The notes: generated by a model from the letters alone, not told the origin. Shown: positions 42,598 to 51,301, numbered from the stretch's first letter. The stretch: 64,000 nucleotides of DNA from Pseudomonas sp. GD03944 (GCF_029839275.1 NZ_JAOCAH010000001.1:682001-746000), one strand, 5' to 3'. A program made the numbers and translations.

Positions 42598-42654
42598 CTA
42601 AGCCAGGCAGACCGGGCATACTGCTGCCCCTGTATTTGGCTAGCGTCATTCTCC

Positions 42655-44187
42655 ATGCGCATTCACGTGACCTTCATCGACCGCGTCGGCATCACCCAGG
42701 AAGTCCTGGCGCTGCTCGGTGGGCGCAACCTGAACCTGGATGCGGTGGAAATGGTGCCGCCGAACGTCTACATCGACGCGCCGACCCTCAGCGCCGATGT
42801 GCTCGACGAGTTGCGCGAAGCCTTGTTCAAGGTGCGCGGCGTGCAGGCGGTGACGGTGGTCGACATTCTGCCGGGGCAACGCCGGCGCCTGCAGCTCGAC
42901 GCGCTGCTGGCAGCGATGACCGATCCGGTGCTGGCGGTGGACGGCAAAGGCGATGTGCTGCTGGCCAACCCGGCGCTGATCGCCCTCTGTGAACGGGACC
43001 CCGAAGGCCTGTCGCTGGGCGAGCTGTTCGCCGACCCGGCGCTGCTCAATGCCCTGCTGGAGCAGCAGTTCCGCCTGCCGCTGCGCGAGGTGACGCTCAA
43101 CGGCCAGGCGCTGCTGCTCGACGCCATGCCGATCAGCGAGGCCGCCGACGCCGATCAACTGGCCGGCGCCCTGCTGACGCTTTACGCGCCGAACCGCATC
43201 GGCGAACGCCTGGCCGCCCTGCACCATGACCATGCCGAAGGTTTCGATTCGCTGCTCGGCGACTCCGCGCCGATCCGCACCCTCAAGGCCCGCGCCCAGC
43301 GCGTCGCGGCCCTGGATGCACCGCTGCTGATCCAGGGCGAGACCGGCACCGGCAAGGAGTTGGTGGCGCGGGGCTGCCACGCCATCAGCGCGCGCAGTGC
43401 CGCGCCCTTCCTCGCCCTGAACTGCGCGGCGCTGCCGGAGAACCTCGCCGAGAGCGAGCTGTTCGGCTACGCCCCAGGCGCCTTCACCGGCGCCCAGCGT
43501 GGCGGCAAGCCGGGCCTGCTGGAACTGGCCAACCATGGCACGGTGTTTCTCGACGAGATCGGCGAGATGTCGCCCTACCTGCAGGCCAAGCTGCTGCGTT
43601 TTCTCAGCGACGGCACCTTCCGCCGGGTCGGCGGCGAGCGCGAGGTGAAGGTGGACGTGCGCATCCTCAGCGCCACCCACCGCGACCTGGAAAAGATGGT
43701 CAGCGAAGGCGACTTCCGCGAAGACCTGTTCTACCGCCTCAACGTGCTCAACCTGGAAGTGCCGCCGCTGCGCGAGCGCGGCCAGGACATCCTGCTGCTG
43801 GCCCGTCATTTCATGCAGCAGGCCTGCGCGCAGATCCAGCGCCTGCAATGCCGCCTCGCCCCGGACACCTACCCGGCGCTGCTGGGCAACCGCTGGCCGG
43901 GCAACGTGCGCCAGCTGCAGAACGTGATCTTTCGCGCGGCGGCGATCTGCGAGAGCAACCTGGTGCAGATCGACGACCTGGACATCGCCGGAACCGCTGT
44001 CGCTCCCCAGGCGCTGGACGGTGAAGTCGGCAGCCTGGAAGCCGCCGTGTCGGGCTTCGAAAAGGCCCTGCTGGAAAAGCTCTACGCCAGCCACCCCTCC
44101 AGCCGCCAACTGGCCGCCCGCCTGCAGACCTCCCACAGCGCCATCGCCATGCGTCTGCGCAAATACGGGATTCCCGGGAAGTCCTGA
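42655..44187 (+). CDS. TyrR/PhhR-like sigma-54 activator with ACT and PAS domains
   Basis: This 510-residue regulator begins with an ACT-type domain ([20 protein letters not shown]), a PAS-like region (about 85-180) and an AAA+ domain: Walker A GETGTGKE (about 228), GAFTGA (about 276), Walker [12 protein letters not shown] and an arginine-finger region. A TyrR-type helix-turn-helix ends the protein ([20 protein letters not shown]). PhhR, the phenylalanine regulator, has the same layout, but TyrR and PhhR have a degenerate GAFTGA loop; here it is intact, so sigma-54 activation is likely. It may control mdcA or a distant aromatic amino acid gene. Confidence 0.88.
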   Translation: MRIHVTFIDRVGITQEVLALLGGRNLNLDAVEMVPPNVYIDAPTLSADVLDELREALFKVRGVQAVTVVDILPGQRRRLQLDALLAAMTDPVLAVDGKGDVLLANPALIALCERDPEGLSLGELFADPALLNALLEQQFRLPLREVTLNGQALLLDAMPISEAADADQLAGALLTLYAPNRIGERLAALHHDHAEGFDSLLGDSAPIRTLKARAQRVAALDAPLLIQGETGTGKELVARGCHAISARSAAPFLALNCAALPENLAESELFGYAPGAFTGAQRGGKPGLLELANHGTVFLDEIGEMSPYLQAKLLRFLSDGTFRRVGGEREVKVDVRILSATHRDLEKMVSEGDFREDLFYRLNVLNLEVPPLRERGQDILLLARHFMQQACAQIQRLQCRLAPDTYPALLGNRWPGNVRQLQNVIFRAAAICESNLVQIDDLDIAGTAVAPQALDGEVGSLEAAVSGFEKALLEKLYASHPSSRQLAARLQTSHSAIAMRLRKYGIPGKS

Positions 44188-44215
44188 GCAGCGGTGCAGA
44201 GCCGCGGCCGTGATC

Positions 44216-44470
44216 ATGATCGTTCCCACGCTCCGCGTGGGAACGCAGCCCCAGGACGCTCTGCGTCCGATCACAGAACGCCGGCCTTCATCCCCACCGC
44301 TGGCGACGCGGAGCGTCGCGGGATCCGGCTACCACGCGGAGCGTGGGAGCCATCAACATAAAACAGAAGAGCTCGCGGGCAAGCCCGCTCCTACGGTGAG
44401 CGCGATGTCTTTACTGATCGTTCCCACGCTCCGCGTGGGCATGCAGCCCGGGACGCTCCGCGTCCCCAAC
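44216..44470. repeat. REP-like palindrome cluster after the activator gene
   Basis: Hairpins with arms GTTCCCACGCTCCGC and GCGTGGGAAC occur at about 44221-44244 and again near 44418-44440. GGCGACGCGGAGCGTCGCG and CACGCGGAGCGTGGGAG occur between them, and there is one GTAGGAGCGGGCTTGCCCGCGAGC-type arm at 44370-44396. It fills the 297-base gap to the crotonase gene, where no gene is seen. Confidence 0.8.
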
Positions 44471-44484
44471 GCCCCCCAGCCTGC

Positions 44485-45258
44485 CTAGGAAACCGGTTTG
44501 CCCGCTCGCCCCTGCCCTGCCGCGAAACGCTGGGCGCCTGCCTGGGTTTCGCCGCTCGCGATCACGGACAGGCCGCCGCGAAATTCGTTGGCAAGCGCCT
44601 CGTCGAACGGCAGGTCCCACTGGGCATAGGCACTGGCCCGGTCGGCCAGCAGGCAACGCTGGGGCAAGGCGGCCAATTCTCGCGCTAACTGCCGGGCTGC
44701 TGCCAACGCCGAGCCTGCCGGCACCACCCGATTGACCAAGCCCATGGCCAATGCCTCGTCGGCCAGCACCGCACGGCCAGTGAGGATCAGGTCCAGCGCC
44801 CGGCCCTGGCCGATGATCCGCGGCAAACGCACGGTGCCGCCGTCGATCAGCGGCACGCCGAAGCGCCGGCAGAACACGCCAAGCACGGCGTCGGCTGCCA
44901 TCACCCGCAAATCCGCCAGCAGCGCCAGCTCCAGGCCACCCGCCACGGCGTGGCCTTCAATGGCGGCGATCAGCGGTTTGGCCAGTTGCATGCGACTCGG
45001 TCCCATGGGGCCGTCGCCGTCGAGCTCCAGGCGGTTGCGCCGCTCGCCGCCTTCGGCCACGGCGGCCAGATCAGCCCCGGCACAAAACGTCCCACCAGCA
45101 CCAGCCAGCACCGCCACCAGCGCCTGCTCATCTGCCTCGAAGGCCCGCAACGCGGCGACCAGGGCCTCGGCGGTGGGCCGGTCGACCGCATTGCGCACGG
45201 TGGCGCGGTGGATCAACACGGTAGTGACCGGGCCGTTTTTCTCGACAATCACAGACAT
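44485..45258 (-). CDS. Enoyl-CoA hydratase/isomerase (crotonase) family protein
   Basis: This 257-residue protein has the crotonase oxyanion motifs AGAGGTFCAGADLAAV (about 53-68) and AIEGHAVAGGLELALLADLRV (about 98-118). The second catalytic glutamate position reads VFCRRFGVPLIDGG rather than the E-x-x-x-G of hydratases, so it may be an isomerase or another family member. It follows the dehydrogenase gene at 45.4-46.3 kb on the same strand, but a terminator lies between them. Confidence 0.85.
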   Translation of the reverse strand: MSVIVEKNGPVTTVLIHRATVRNAVDRPTAEALVAALRAFEADEQALVAVLAGAGGTFCAGADLAAVAEGGERRNRLELDGDGPMGPSRMQLAKPLIAAIEGHAVAGGLELALLADLRVMAADAVLGVFCRRFGVPLIDGGTVRLPRIIGQGRALDLILTGRAVLADEALAMGLVNRVVPAGSALAAARQLARELAALPQRCLLADRASAYAQWDLPFDEALANEFRGGLSVIASGETQAGAQRFAAGQGRAGKPVS

Positions 45259-45283
45259 GGCTACCTCGATACGACGGGCATGA

Positions 45284-45308
45284 AAAAGGCCGGCAGATGC
45301 CGGCCTTC
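45284..45308 (-). terminator. Intrinsic terminator of the short-chain dehydrogenase gene
   Basis: On the minus strand AAGGCCGGCATCTGCCGGCCTTTTTC forms a stem followed by T5, about 65 bases after the dehydrogenase stop and before the crotonase start. Confidence 0.85.
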
Positions 45309-45371
45309 ACCTTAAATCCCTACTGCCGGGAAATCAGCCCGCTGGCCGATCTCCCCGACAGGCTGGCGCGA

Positions 45372-46283
45372 TCAGAGGGCGAACTTCTGCAAATTGGCCA
45401 TCATTTCCTTGAGCGCCTCGACGTTATCGGCCGGGTGCGCCGCGCCGTCGAAATCGCAGATCTGCTGCCAGTGGGCGGCCACGTCTTCCGGGCTGAAGCC
45501 CTGGCGCGGGTCGAAGCCGGCGCCCAGGCTGCGTTCCCAGCGTACCTTGCCGACCCAGCCGCCACCGACTTCGAACAGGCCCGAGGTTTCATTGCAGGCT
45601 TGGCTGGCCAGGTACACCACCAACGGGCTGACCAGCTCGGGCTTGAGCTGCTCGAACACCTGGGGCGGGATCAGGCCTTCGGTCATGCGCGTGCCGCCAG
45701 TGGGCGCGATGGCGTTGACCAGGATGTTGTTCTTGCGCCCTTCGATGGCCAGGGTACGGGTCAGGCCGTACAGGCCGAGCTTGGCCATACCGTAGTTGGA
45801 CTGGCCGAAGTTGCCGTAGATGCCGGACGTGGACGAGGTGAAGATCACACGGCCGTAGCCTTGCTCGCGCAGGTGCGGCCAGGCGGCGCGGGTCACCTTG
45901 TAGGCGCCCTCGACATGCACCTTGTAGACCAGTTCCCAATCAGCATCTTCCATCTTGTGGAAGGTCTTGTCGCGCAGGATGCCGGCGTTGTTGACCACGG
46001 CGTCGATACGGCCGAAAGCGTCAAAGGCGTTCTGCACGATCTTGTCGCCGTCGGTCACCGAGTCGTGGTTGGCCACGGCGGTGCCGCCCGCTTCGCGGAT
46101 TTCCGCGACCACGCGATCAGCCGCCGAGGCATTGGCGCCTTCACCGTGGGTGCTGCCGCCGAGGTCGTTCACCACCACCTTGGCGCCATGCTTGGCGAAC
46201 AACAGGGCGTGGGCGCGACCGAGGCCACCACCGGCTCCGGTGACGATCACGACCTGGTCTTGAAAACGAATGGCGTCGCTCAT
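45372..46283 (-). CDS. Short-chain dehydrogenase, peroxisomal multifunctional enzyme 2-like
   Basis: This 303-residue SDR has the nucleotide motif TGAGGGLGRAHAL (about 15-27), NNAG (about 97), catalytic Ser in FTSSTSG and YxxxK as YGMAK (about 163-167). The N-terminal NDLGGSTHGEG and the tail beyond 250 match the (3R)-hydroxyacyl-CoA dehydrogenase domain of multifunctional enzyme 2 and its bacterial relatives. It probably acts on beta-oxidation intermediates. The exact substrate is unknown. Confidence 0.88.
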   Translation of the reverse strand: MSDAIRFQDQVVIVTGAGGGLGRAHALLFAKHGAKVVVNDLGGSTHGEGANASAADRVVAEIREAGGTAVANHDSVTDGDKIVQNAFDAFGRIDAVVNNAGILRDKTFHKMEDADWELVYKVHVEGAYKVTRAAWPHLREQGYGRVIFTSSTSGIYGNFGQSNYGMAKLGLYGLTRTLAIEGRKNNILVNAIAPTGGTRMTEGLIPPQVFEQLKPELVSPLVVYLASQACNETSGLFEVGGGWVGKVRWERSLGAGFDPRQGFSPEDVAAHWQQICDFDGAAHPADNVEALKEMMANLQKFAL

Positions 46284-46420
46284 GCTGCAGCTCCTGGGCA
46301 GGTTGACTATGTCCCGGAGTGTCCAGCAGGCGATCTTTGGTCACAACAGATACGAGTGACGCGAATAGTGTTCGATAAGGCGACAGGATAATCACATCAT
46401 CCTGTCGCCCACCGATTCAG

Positions 46421-46798
46421 TTACTGGCCACCGCCACCGGCGCCACTGCCGGAGCCGCCGGTACCACCACCGGTGCCGGTGCTGGAGCCGCCCGTGCCAG
46501 GGCCGGTGCCGCCGTCGACACCACCGCCATTGTTACCGCCCGGATTGCCAGGCGCGGTGCCGGTGCCATCGCCGGTGTCGTCACCGGTGCCGGTGCCGAT
46601 GCCTCGGCCGTCACCGCTCGGGTTGGTATCGGTACCATTATTCATGTCGGTATCGCTATCGACCGGCGGGATGCTGGGCGGGGTTGGCGAGGTGGGGCCT
46701 GCCGGATCGGTAGGACCGCTGCTCGCAATGGCAGGCAACGCAGAGAAGGCCAGAAGGCCGCTGAACATCAGTGCGCACAACTTGGTTTTATCAGTCAT
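46421..46798 (-). CDS. Secreted Gly/Thr/Pro-rich low-complexity protein
   Basis: This 125-residue protein has a signal peptide (MTDKTKLCALMFSGLLAF, cleavage near AIAS) followed by a proline- and aspartate-rich stretch. The C-terminal half is Gly/Thr/Ser repeats (GTGTGDDTGDGTGTAPG and similar). It is probably disordered in the periplasm or outside the cell. No family is recognised. ATG 46798 is chosen; the frame extends 9 codons upstream. Confidence 0.65.
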   Translation of the reverse strand: MTDKTKLCALMFSGLLAFSALPAIASSGPTDPAGPTSPTPPSIPPVDSDTDMNNGTDTNPSGDGRGIGTGTGDDTGDGTGTAPGNPGGNNGGGVDGGTGPGTGGSSTGTGGGTGGSGSGAGGGGQ

Positions 46799-46936
46799 CG
46801 TTCCATCCTCTGGTTTCGGGTGCATACACAGAAGACGACCTCCCGTTCGTTCACGGGGTTCGATGTTTTTGATCAGCGGTGCGGCGCCGACCCCGACGCA
46901 AAACCACCGGGGCGCGTGACGTTCAGGGGACTAAGA

Positions 46937-47467
46937 TCAGGCCGGGCGAATCAGGCTCATGTGGTTGTAAAGGTGCATGACATGGGCCTCGGCGTAGTCG
47001 GCGTGGCTCAATGCGCCATAGGCGAAATGCGGCCGCAACTCGCCCTGGTGCGCCGCGAAGTCTGAAAAAGCTTGTTGCAAACGGGCCAATGCCAACGCCT
47101 GGCTGGATGGCTCATCGAGCGCCGCCGCCCCGGGAATCGCCTCGTCCAGCGGGTGACGCATGGCGCCCCGCGCGGCGAACACGCTGAAGGCCAGCGGGCC
47201 GACACTGCTGCGGAACCAGGCCGGTTTGAGTTCCGGGTAGCCGATGATCGAGTACTCGATGCTCTGCGCGCAGTGGTTGAACACCTCGGTGGGCGTCCAG
47301 CCCTTGAGGCTGGTGAGGGATTGCCCTTCCAGGCTGCGCAACAGCGCCTGCGCGCTACTGATGCTCAGTGCCCCCGGCTGTTCGCCGGTGGTCAGCGCCC
47401 AGAAGCCTGCCCCCGCTGCCGCCACGCCACCCAATGCCGTCCATTTCAAGAGTTGACGCCGTTTCAT
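46937..47467 (-). CDS. DUF1569 protein with Tat-like signal
   Basis: This 176-residue protein starts MKRRQLLKWTALGGVAAAG, a twin-arginine-like signal, followed by a DinB-like helical domain of the DUF1569 type (GWTPTEVFNHCAQSIEYSI, then HFAYGALSHADYAEAHVMHL with conserved histidines that could bind metal). Function is unknown, probably periplasmic. It ends the three-gene run with the hydrolase (2-base gap) and the aldolase. Confidence 0.8.
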   Translation of the reverse strand: MKRRQLLKWTALGGVAAAGAGFWALTTGEQPGALSISSAQALLRSLEGQSLTSLKGWTPTEVFNHCAQSIEYSIIGYPELKPAWFRSSVGPLAFSVFAARGAMRHPLDEAIPGAAALDEPSSQALALARLQQAFSDFAAHQGELRPHFAYGALSHADYAEAHVMHLYNHMSLIRPA

Positions 47468-47469
47468 CG

Positions 47470-48348
47470 TTATTGCTCCAGAGCCCGGCGAAACGCCAGG
47501 TAATGCGTGAGCACCTGCTCGGGTGCCTCGGTTTGTGGGTAATGGCCGATGCCGTCCAGCAGCACGGTATCGGGCTCGGGAATCAGTTCGCGGTAGCGCG
47601 CCACCATGTGCGCACCGGAAATCGGGTCGACCGCGCCGTCGATCACCCGCAACGGCACCCCGCCGCGCTGCATGGCCGCGACCCAGCGATCACGTTGCTG
47701 GCGGCGTTCCGGCATGTAGCGGATCAGGCGGTGCATGATAGCCGGACCGTTGCCCCGCTGGATCAGCGACCAGAAGCTGTCCAGCTCCTCGGTACTGGGC
47801 TGGGTCTGCGGGCCGAACACCTTGGCGAAGTTGGTCGCCAGGCTGGCGCGCGAGAACAGCCGGCCGATCAGCGGCCCCAGCGGGCTGAGCAGCAGCTTTT
47901 GCGTCAGCACCGGGTGGTGCGTCTCGGGAAACAGGCCACCGTTGAGGAACACGCAGCTGGCCAGATGAATACGCCCCTCGTGGTGCCGCGCCAGCAGTTC
48001 CTGGGCCACGCTGTCGCCGTAGTCGTGGGCCAGCACGTGCAGCGGCCCGTCGATGCCCAGGTGCGCCAGCAGGGCCTGCTGCAAGTCGGCCTGCTCAAGC
48101 AGGCTGTAGGCATGCCCGCGGGGCTTGGACGAGTCGCCGAAGCCGAGCATGTCGCAGGCTATCACCCGGTAGCGCTGGGCCAGCGGCTGCCAGAGGTAGT
48201 GCCAGTCCCAGCTGGCGGTGGGAAAGCCATGGATCAGCAGCAGCGGCTCCCCCGCTCCGGCCTCCCAGTAGCGAATGCGCTGGCCCGCCCACGGCAGCTC
48301 GTGGCCCTGGGCGCGCCAGGCGTCCAGGGTGATCCCGGCCAGGGCCAT
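47470..48348 (-). CDS. Alpha/beta hydrolase of the MEST/PEG1-like, Asp-nucleophile type
   Basis: This 292-residue hydrolase has HGFPTASWDWHYLW (oxyanion region), the nucleophile elbow AHDYGDSVAQELL (Asp about 108) and a late GIGHYPQTEAPE with the catalytic His. The segment NGGLFPETHHPVLTQKLLLS and VFGPQTQPS closely recall vertebrate MEST/PEG1 as I remember it. Haloalkane dehalogenases and epoxide hydrolases also use Asp. The substrate is unknown. Its ATG overlaps the aldolase stop by one base, suggesting a shared pathway. Confidence 0.83.
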   Translation of the reverse strand: MALAGITLDAWRAQGHELPWAGQRIRYWEAGAGEPLLLIHGFPTASWDWHYLWQPLAQRYRVIACDMLGFGDSSKPRGHAYSLLEQADLQQALLAHLGIDGPLHVLAHDYGDSVAQELLARHHEGRIHLASCVFLNGGLFPETHHPVLTQKLLLSPLGPLIGRLFSRASLATNFAKVFGPQTQPSTEELDSFWSLIQRGNGPAIMHRLIRYMPERRQQRDRWVAAMQRGGVPLRVIDGAVDPISGAHMVARYRELIPEPDTVLLDGIGHYPQTEAPEQVLTHYLAFRRALEQ

Positions 48349-49121
48349 CAGTTGGCGTAGCCCGGCATCTGCTGGTCGAGCTTGCGCAGCAACGCCGGCC
48401 AGGCCAGCGCGCCGCCCATGCCCTGGGAACTCTTCATCACGCCGGCCACCATGGCCTTGGCGCCGTCGAGGATCTGCTGCGGGATATGGATCAGCTCGCC
48501 ACCGCCGCTCTGCGCCATGATCTGGGCCTCGCAGGCGCGCTGCAGGGTGAACATCATCAGGAAGGCATCAGCGATGGTGTTGGCGGCGGTCAGCAGGCCG
48601 TGGTTGGGCAGGATCATGAAGTTCTTGTCGCCGAGGTCGGCCTGCAGGCGGGCCTTCTCGTCGTGGTTCAGGGCCACGCCTTCATAACCGTGGTAGGCCA
48701 GGCTCGACAGAACGAACAGCGATTGCTGCGACAGCGGCAACAGGCCCTGTTTCTGCGCGGAGACCGCGATACCCGCCGGGGTGTGGATGTGAAGCACGCA
48801 CTCGACCTCGTGGCGCACCTCGTGCACTGCACTGTGGATGGTGTAGCCGGCCGGGTTGATGCTGTAGGGGCTGTCCATGAGTTTGTTGCCCGCCAGGTCG
48901 ATCTTCACCAGGCTGGAGGCGGTGATCTCATGGAACATCAGGCCGAAGGGGTTGATCAGGAACTCCTCGGTCCCCGGCACCTTGGCGGAAATGTGTGTGA
49001 AGATCAGGTCGTCCCAGCCGTGCAGGGCGATCAGGCGGTAGCAGGCCGCGAGGTCGACGCGGGTCTGCCATTCGGCGGCGGATACCTGGTTCTTGACGTT
49101 CAGGGTGGACATCACGGTCAT
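48348..49121 (-). CDS. Class II aldolase/adducin family protein
   Basis: This 257-residue protein has the class II aldolase layout: YRLIALHGWDDLIFTHIS, then EVECVLHIHTPAGIAVSA with the metal histidines (HIH, about 114-116) and LPNHGLLTAANTIADAF with the third histidine. Members act as sugar-phosphate aldolases or decarboxylases; the specific reaction is not clear. The ATG at 49121 follows GAGGT; another, three codons later, is possible. It leads a three-gene operon with the MEST-like hydrolase and DUF1569 protein. Confidence 0.85.
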   Translation of the reverse strand: MTVMSTLNVKNQVSAAEWQTRVDLAACYRLIALHGWDDLIFTHISAKVPGTEEFLINPFGLMFHEITASSLVKIDLAGNKLMDSPYSINPAGYTIHSAVHEVRHEVECVLHIHTPAGIAVSAQKQGLLPLSQQSLFVLSSLAYHGYEGVALNHDEKARLQADLGDKNFMILPNHGLLTAANTIADAFLMMFTLQRACEAQIMAQSGGGELIHIPQQILDGAKAMVAGVMKSSQGMGGALAWPALLRKLDQQMPGYAN

Positions 49122-49262
49122 CGCATACACCTCGGTAGTTCTTGTTATGAAGTGCAAGGAGTCTAGCGAGCCGAATGCAGAACGGGAGTTGCCTTGGTAG
49201 CCAGCTTAGTGACTGTGCGAGTCACCGATGGGCTCGGCGAAGGCCGGCGGGGCATAAAACAG

Positions 49263-49321
49263 TCGCGGCTGAAGCCCCTCCCACAGGTTTCATCGGTCCG
49301 TGGGAGGGGCTTCAGCCGCGA
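49263..49321. repeat. REP-type inverted repeat
   Basis: Arms TCGCGGCTGAAGCCCCTCCC (from 49263) and its reverse complement (to 49321) form a hairpin of the same family as those at 7646-7881. It lies just beyond the flavodoxin stop. Confidence 0.88.
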
Positions 49322-49336
49322 TAACACCACATCGAT

Positions 49337-49789
49337 TCAGCCACGCAGCGCGGCGATGAACTCGGCCAACCAGGGCTCGGCATCGGTTTCCGGGGTGACG
49401 CTTTCGCTGCTGTCCAGGCGCAGCATGCCGATCACTTCGCGAATGCCCAGCTCGGCGTAGAGCTCGCGCACCAGCTCGCCGCCACCGCAGAAGGTGTCGC
49501 CGTAGCTCGAGTCCCCAAGGGCCAGTACCGCACCGGGCAGGCCGCTCCAGGCCGGCAGGCTATCGCGGATGGCGTAGTACAGCGGCTGCAGGTTGTCCGG
49601 CAGCTCACCCAGGCCCGTGGTGGAGGTCACCACCAGAAATGCCTGCGGCGCGAAGGCCTGGATGTCCGTCAATGTGGCGCGCGGGTTGTGCCACGCGTCG
49701 AAACCGGCGTTACTCAACAGTTGCTGGGCGTGCCGGGCGACTTCTTCGGCTGTGCCGTAGACCGACCCGGACAGGATGGCGACTTTCAT
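49337..49789 (-). CDS. Flavodoxin (MioC-like)
   Basis: This 150-residue flavodoxin has the phosphate-binding loop LSGSVYGTAEEVARH (about 6-20), a flavin-contact loop STTGLGELPDN and LALGDSSYGDTFCGGG. It binds FMN and carries electrons for an unknown partner. It diverges from the LOV gene, leaving about 100 bases for both promoters. Confidence 0.9.
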   Translation of the reverse strand: MKVAILSGSVYGTAEEVARHAQQLLSNAGFDAWHNPRATLTDIQAFAPQAFLVVTSTTGLGELPDNLQPLYYAIRDSLPAWSGLPGAVLALGDSSYGDTFCGGGELVRELYAELGIREVIGMLRLDSSESVTPETDAEPWLAEFIAALRG

Positions 49790-49890
49790 GAAAAACTCCG
49801 AAACATGCAGAAAACGCGCGCATTATGCCGCAAGTGGACAGCCGGACCGGATGTTTTAGAATGCAACGAATAGAACGGGAATAGCACGTC

Positions 49891-50349
49891 ATGATCAACG
49901 CCAAACTGCTACAGCTGGTGATCGAGGCATCGAACGACGGCATCGTGGTTGCCGAGCAGGAAGGCGAGGACAACATTCTCATCTATGCCAATCCGGCGTT
50001 TCAGCAACTCACCGGTTACCCCAGCGAAGACATCCTCTACCAGGACTGCCGCTTCCTGCAGGCTGACGACCGCGATCAGGCCGGTCTAGAAGTCATTCGC
50101 GAAGCGGTGAGATCGCAGAAGCCCTGCCGCCAGATTATCCGCAACTACCGCAAGGACGGTTCCTCGTTCTGGAACGAGCTGTCGATCACCCCGGTGTTCA
50201 ATGAAGGCGATCAGCTGACCTACTTCATCGGCATCCAGAAAAACGTCACCGAGCAGGTCGAAGCCCTGGAGCGCGTCACCGCCCTGGAAGCCGAAGTGGC
50301 AGCGCTGCGCAACGAGCTGACGCAGCTGAAAATGCGACAAACGGAATAA
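49891..50349 (+). CDS. Short LOV blue-light photoreceptor (PpSB1-LOV type)
   Basis: This 152-residue protein is a single LOV/PAS domain with a C-terminal helix. The photoactive cysteine is Cys53 in YQDCRFLQADDRDQ, the position and variant motif of P. putida PpSB1-LOV. NYRKDGSSFWNELSITPVF and YFIGIQKNVTEQ complete the flavin pocket. It forms a flavin-cysteinyl adduct in blue light and probably acts through dimer rearrangement, having no output domain. The C-terminal coiled helix (about 122-152) is longer than the core. A PilZ-like gene follows on the same strand, and a LitR-like regulator lies nearby. Confidence 0.94.
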   Translation: MINAKLLQLVIEASNDGIVVAEQEGEDNILIYANPAFQQLTGYPSEDILYQDCRFLQADDRDQAGLEVIREAVRSQKPCRQIIRNYRKDGSSFWNELSITPVFNEGDQLTYFIGIQKNVTEQVEALERVTALEAEVAALRNELTQLKMRQTE

Positions 50350-50409
50350 AACCAATTCCAAAAATGTAGGTCGAACTGTTCTAGCCAACCCTCTGCGCAG
50401 AACACGACC

Positions 50410-51018
50410 ATGCTAGAGCAACCGCTCCTCACGCAAGCGGAGCTGGAGTTTATCCAGCACCTCAATACGCCGTCGGCCGCTCCCAAGCCCAAGCCGATGG
50501 AGAACTTGCAAGTCGATGCCGGCGGGCCGCTCAAGGCCTTGCTGGCGCACTGCGCGGCCAACGAACAGCTGACCATCGATGCGCATTTTGCCAACCACCG
50601 GCTGACCTTTACCGCCCACCTGATCGAAGACGCCGAGCACATCCAGCACCTGGAGCTCGGCATTCCGCAGATTTTCGACGAAGGCCCCTCCCCCCGCGCC
50701 TGGCGCCTGCCGCTGGCCCCGGCGGTGGCCTTGCGGCAGCGCAACTCGAAACCCAGCGACCTGCTGGTGCATGAAATCTCCATGAGCGGCCTGCTGGTCG
50801 AGTACCGCGGCCAGGGCGAAGCGCCCGAACGCTTCAGCCTGATCCTGCCGCTGATCGAGCAGAAGCCCATCGCCATCGAAGGCACCTTGGTGCGCGAAAC
50901 CCTCGACGGCCTCTTGGCCTATAGCCTGGAGCCGCTGGACAAGCGGGGCCACGAGCGCCTCCAGCAATTCATCTACCAGCGCCACCGCGAACTGCATCCC
51001 CACGCCCACAAGGCCTGA
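50410..51018 (+). CDS. PilZ-like (YcgR-type) protein
   Basis: This 202-residue protein has an N-terminal YcgR-like domain and a C-terminal PilZ-like barrel. The second PilZ motif appears as HEISMSGLLVEY (canonical D/N-x-S-x-x-G), while the usual RxxxR is not clear (ALRQRNSK), so c-di-GMP binding is uncertain. It lies 60 bases after the LOV gene and is probably cotranscribed, which would link light to surface behaviour (inference). Confidence 0.72.
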   Translation: MLEQPLLTQAELEFIQHLNTPSAAPKPKPMENLQVDAGGPLKALLAHCAANEQLTIDAHFANHRLTFTAHLIEDAEHIQHLELGIPQIFDEGPSPRAWRLPLAPAVALRQRNSKPSDLLVHEISMSGLLVEYRGQGEAPERFSLILPLIEQKPIAIEGTLVRETLDGLLAYSLEPLDKRGHERLQQFIYQRHRELHPHAHKA

Positions 51019-51039
51019 GCCCGAATCCCACGCAAAAAA

Positions 51040-51059
51040 GACCCGCCACCAGGCGGGTC
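51040..51059. terminator. Hairpin between the PilZ-like and MerR genes
   Basis: GACCCGCC-ACCA-GGCGGGTC is a perfect stem, 21 bases after the PilZ-like stop. An A6 run lies on its left, so the T-run is on the minus strand. It is the distal terminator for leftward transcription from the MerR gene or the small-RNA candidate. Confidence 0.8.
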
Positions 51060-51088
51060 AAATGCTTTCAGGGACCAAATGTTCAGAT

Positions 51089-51219
51089 AAAAAACCGATA
51101 GCCAGAAAACAGGGGAAGCGTGGCTATCGGGTTGCGCAGTCGTGATGGCTAGCGGGCCCGGCAGACGTCCTGAAAAAAGAACGAGCACGTCCGAACGCGG
51201 CAGGAAATCAGCTCGCAGC
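51089..51219 (-). ncRNA. Candidate small RNA ending in an intrinsic terminator
   Basis: On the minus strand a perfect 10-bp stem, CCGATAGCCA and TGGCTATCGG (51095-51104 and 51121-51130), is followed by T6 (51089-51094), a second terminator distinct from that at 51040. Just upstream at 51220-51256 is a TATACA/TGTATA palindromic region that looks like a promoter-operator, with no gene start near it. Transcription from it leftwards would give an RNA of about 100-130 nt with no open frame. Alternatively this is only the MerR gene's 3' end. Confidence 0.4.
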
Positions 51220-51256
51220 TATACAACACACTCACCGTGTATAGATTCTGTATAGC
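51220..51256. promoter_or_regulatory. TATACA/TGTATA palindrome, possible LitR/CarH-type operator
   Basis: CTATACA, an 11-16 base spacer and TGTATAG form an inverted repeat (51220-51245), and a further TGTATAG follows at 51249-51255. CarH/LitR regulators bind palindromes with AT-rich TGTA-like half-sites across promoters. It lies beyond the 3' end of the MerR gene rather than before any visible protein gene. Confidence 0.4.
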
Positions 51257-51301
51257 TCAAAATGCACGATTGGCAAGTCGACGGACGGCAATCGCTGGCC
51301 G

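Noticed and set aside
42462..42654. Sigma-54 promoter for mdcA or the activator gene
   Set aside because: A TGGCAG-like stretch exists, but the GG and GC elements are not at the required 10-base spacing.
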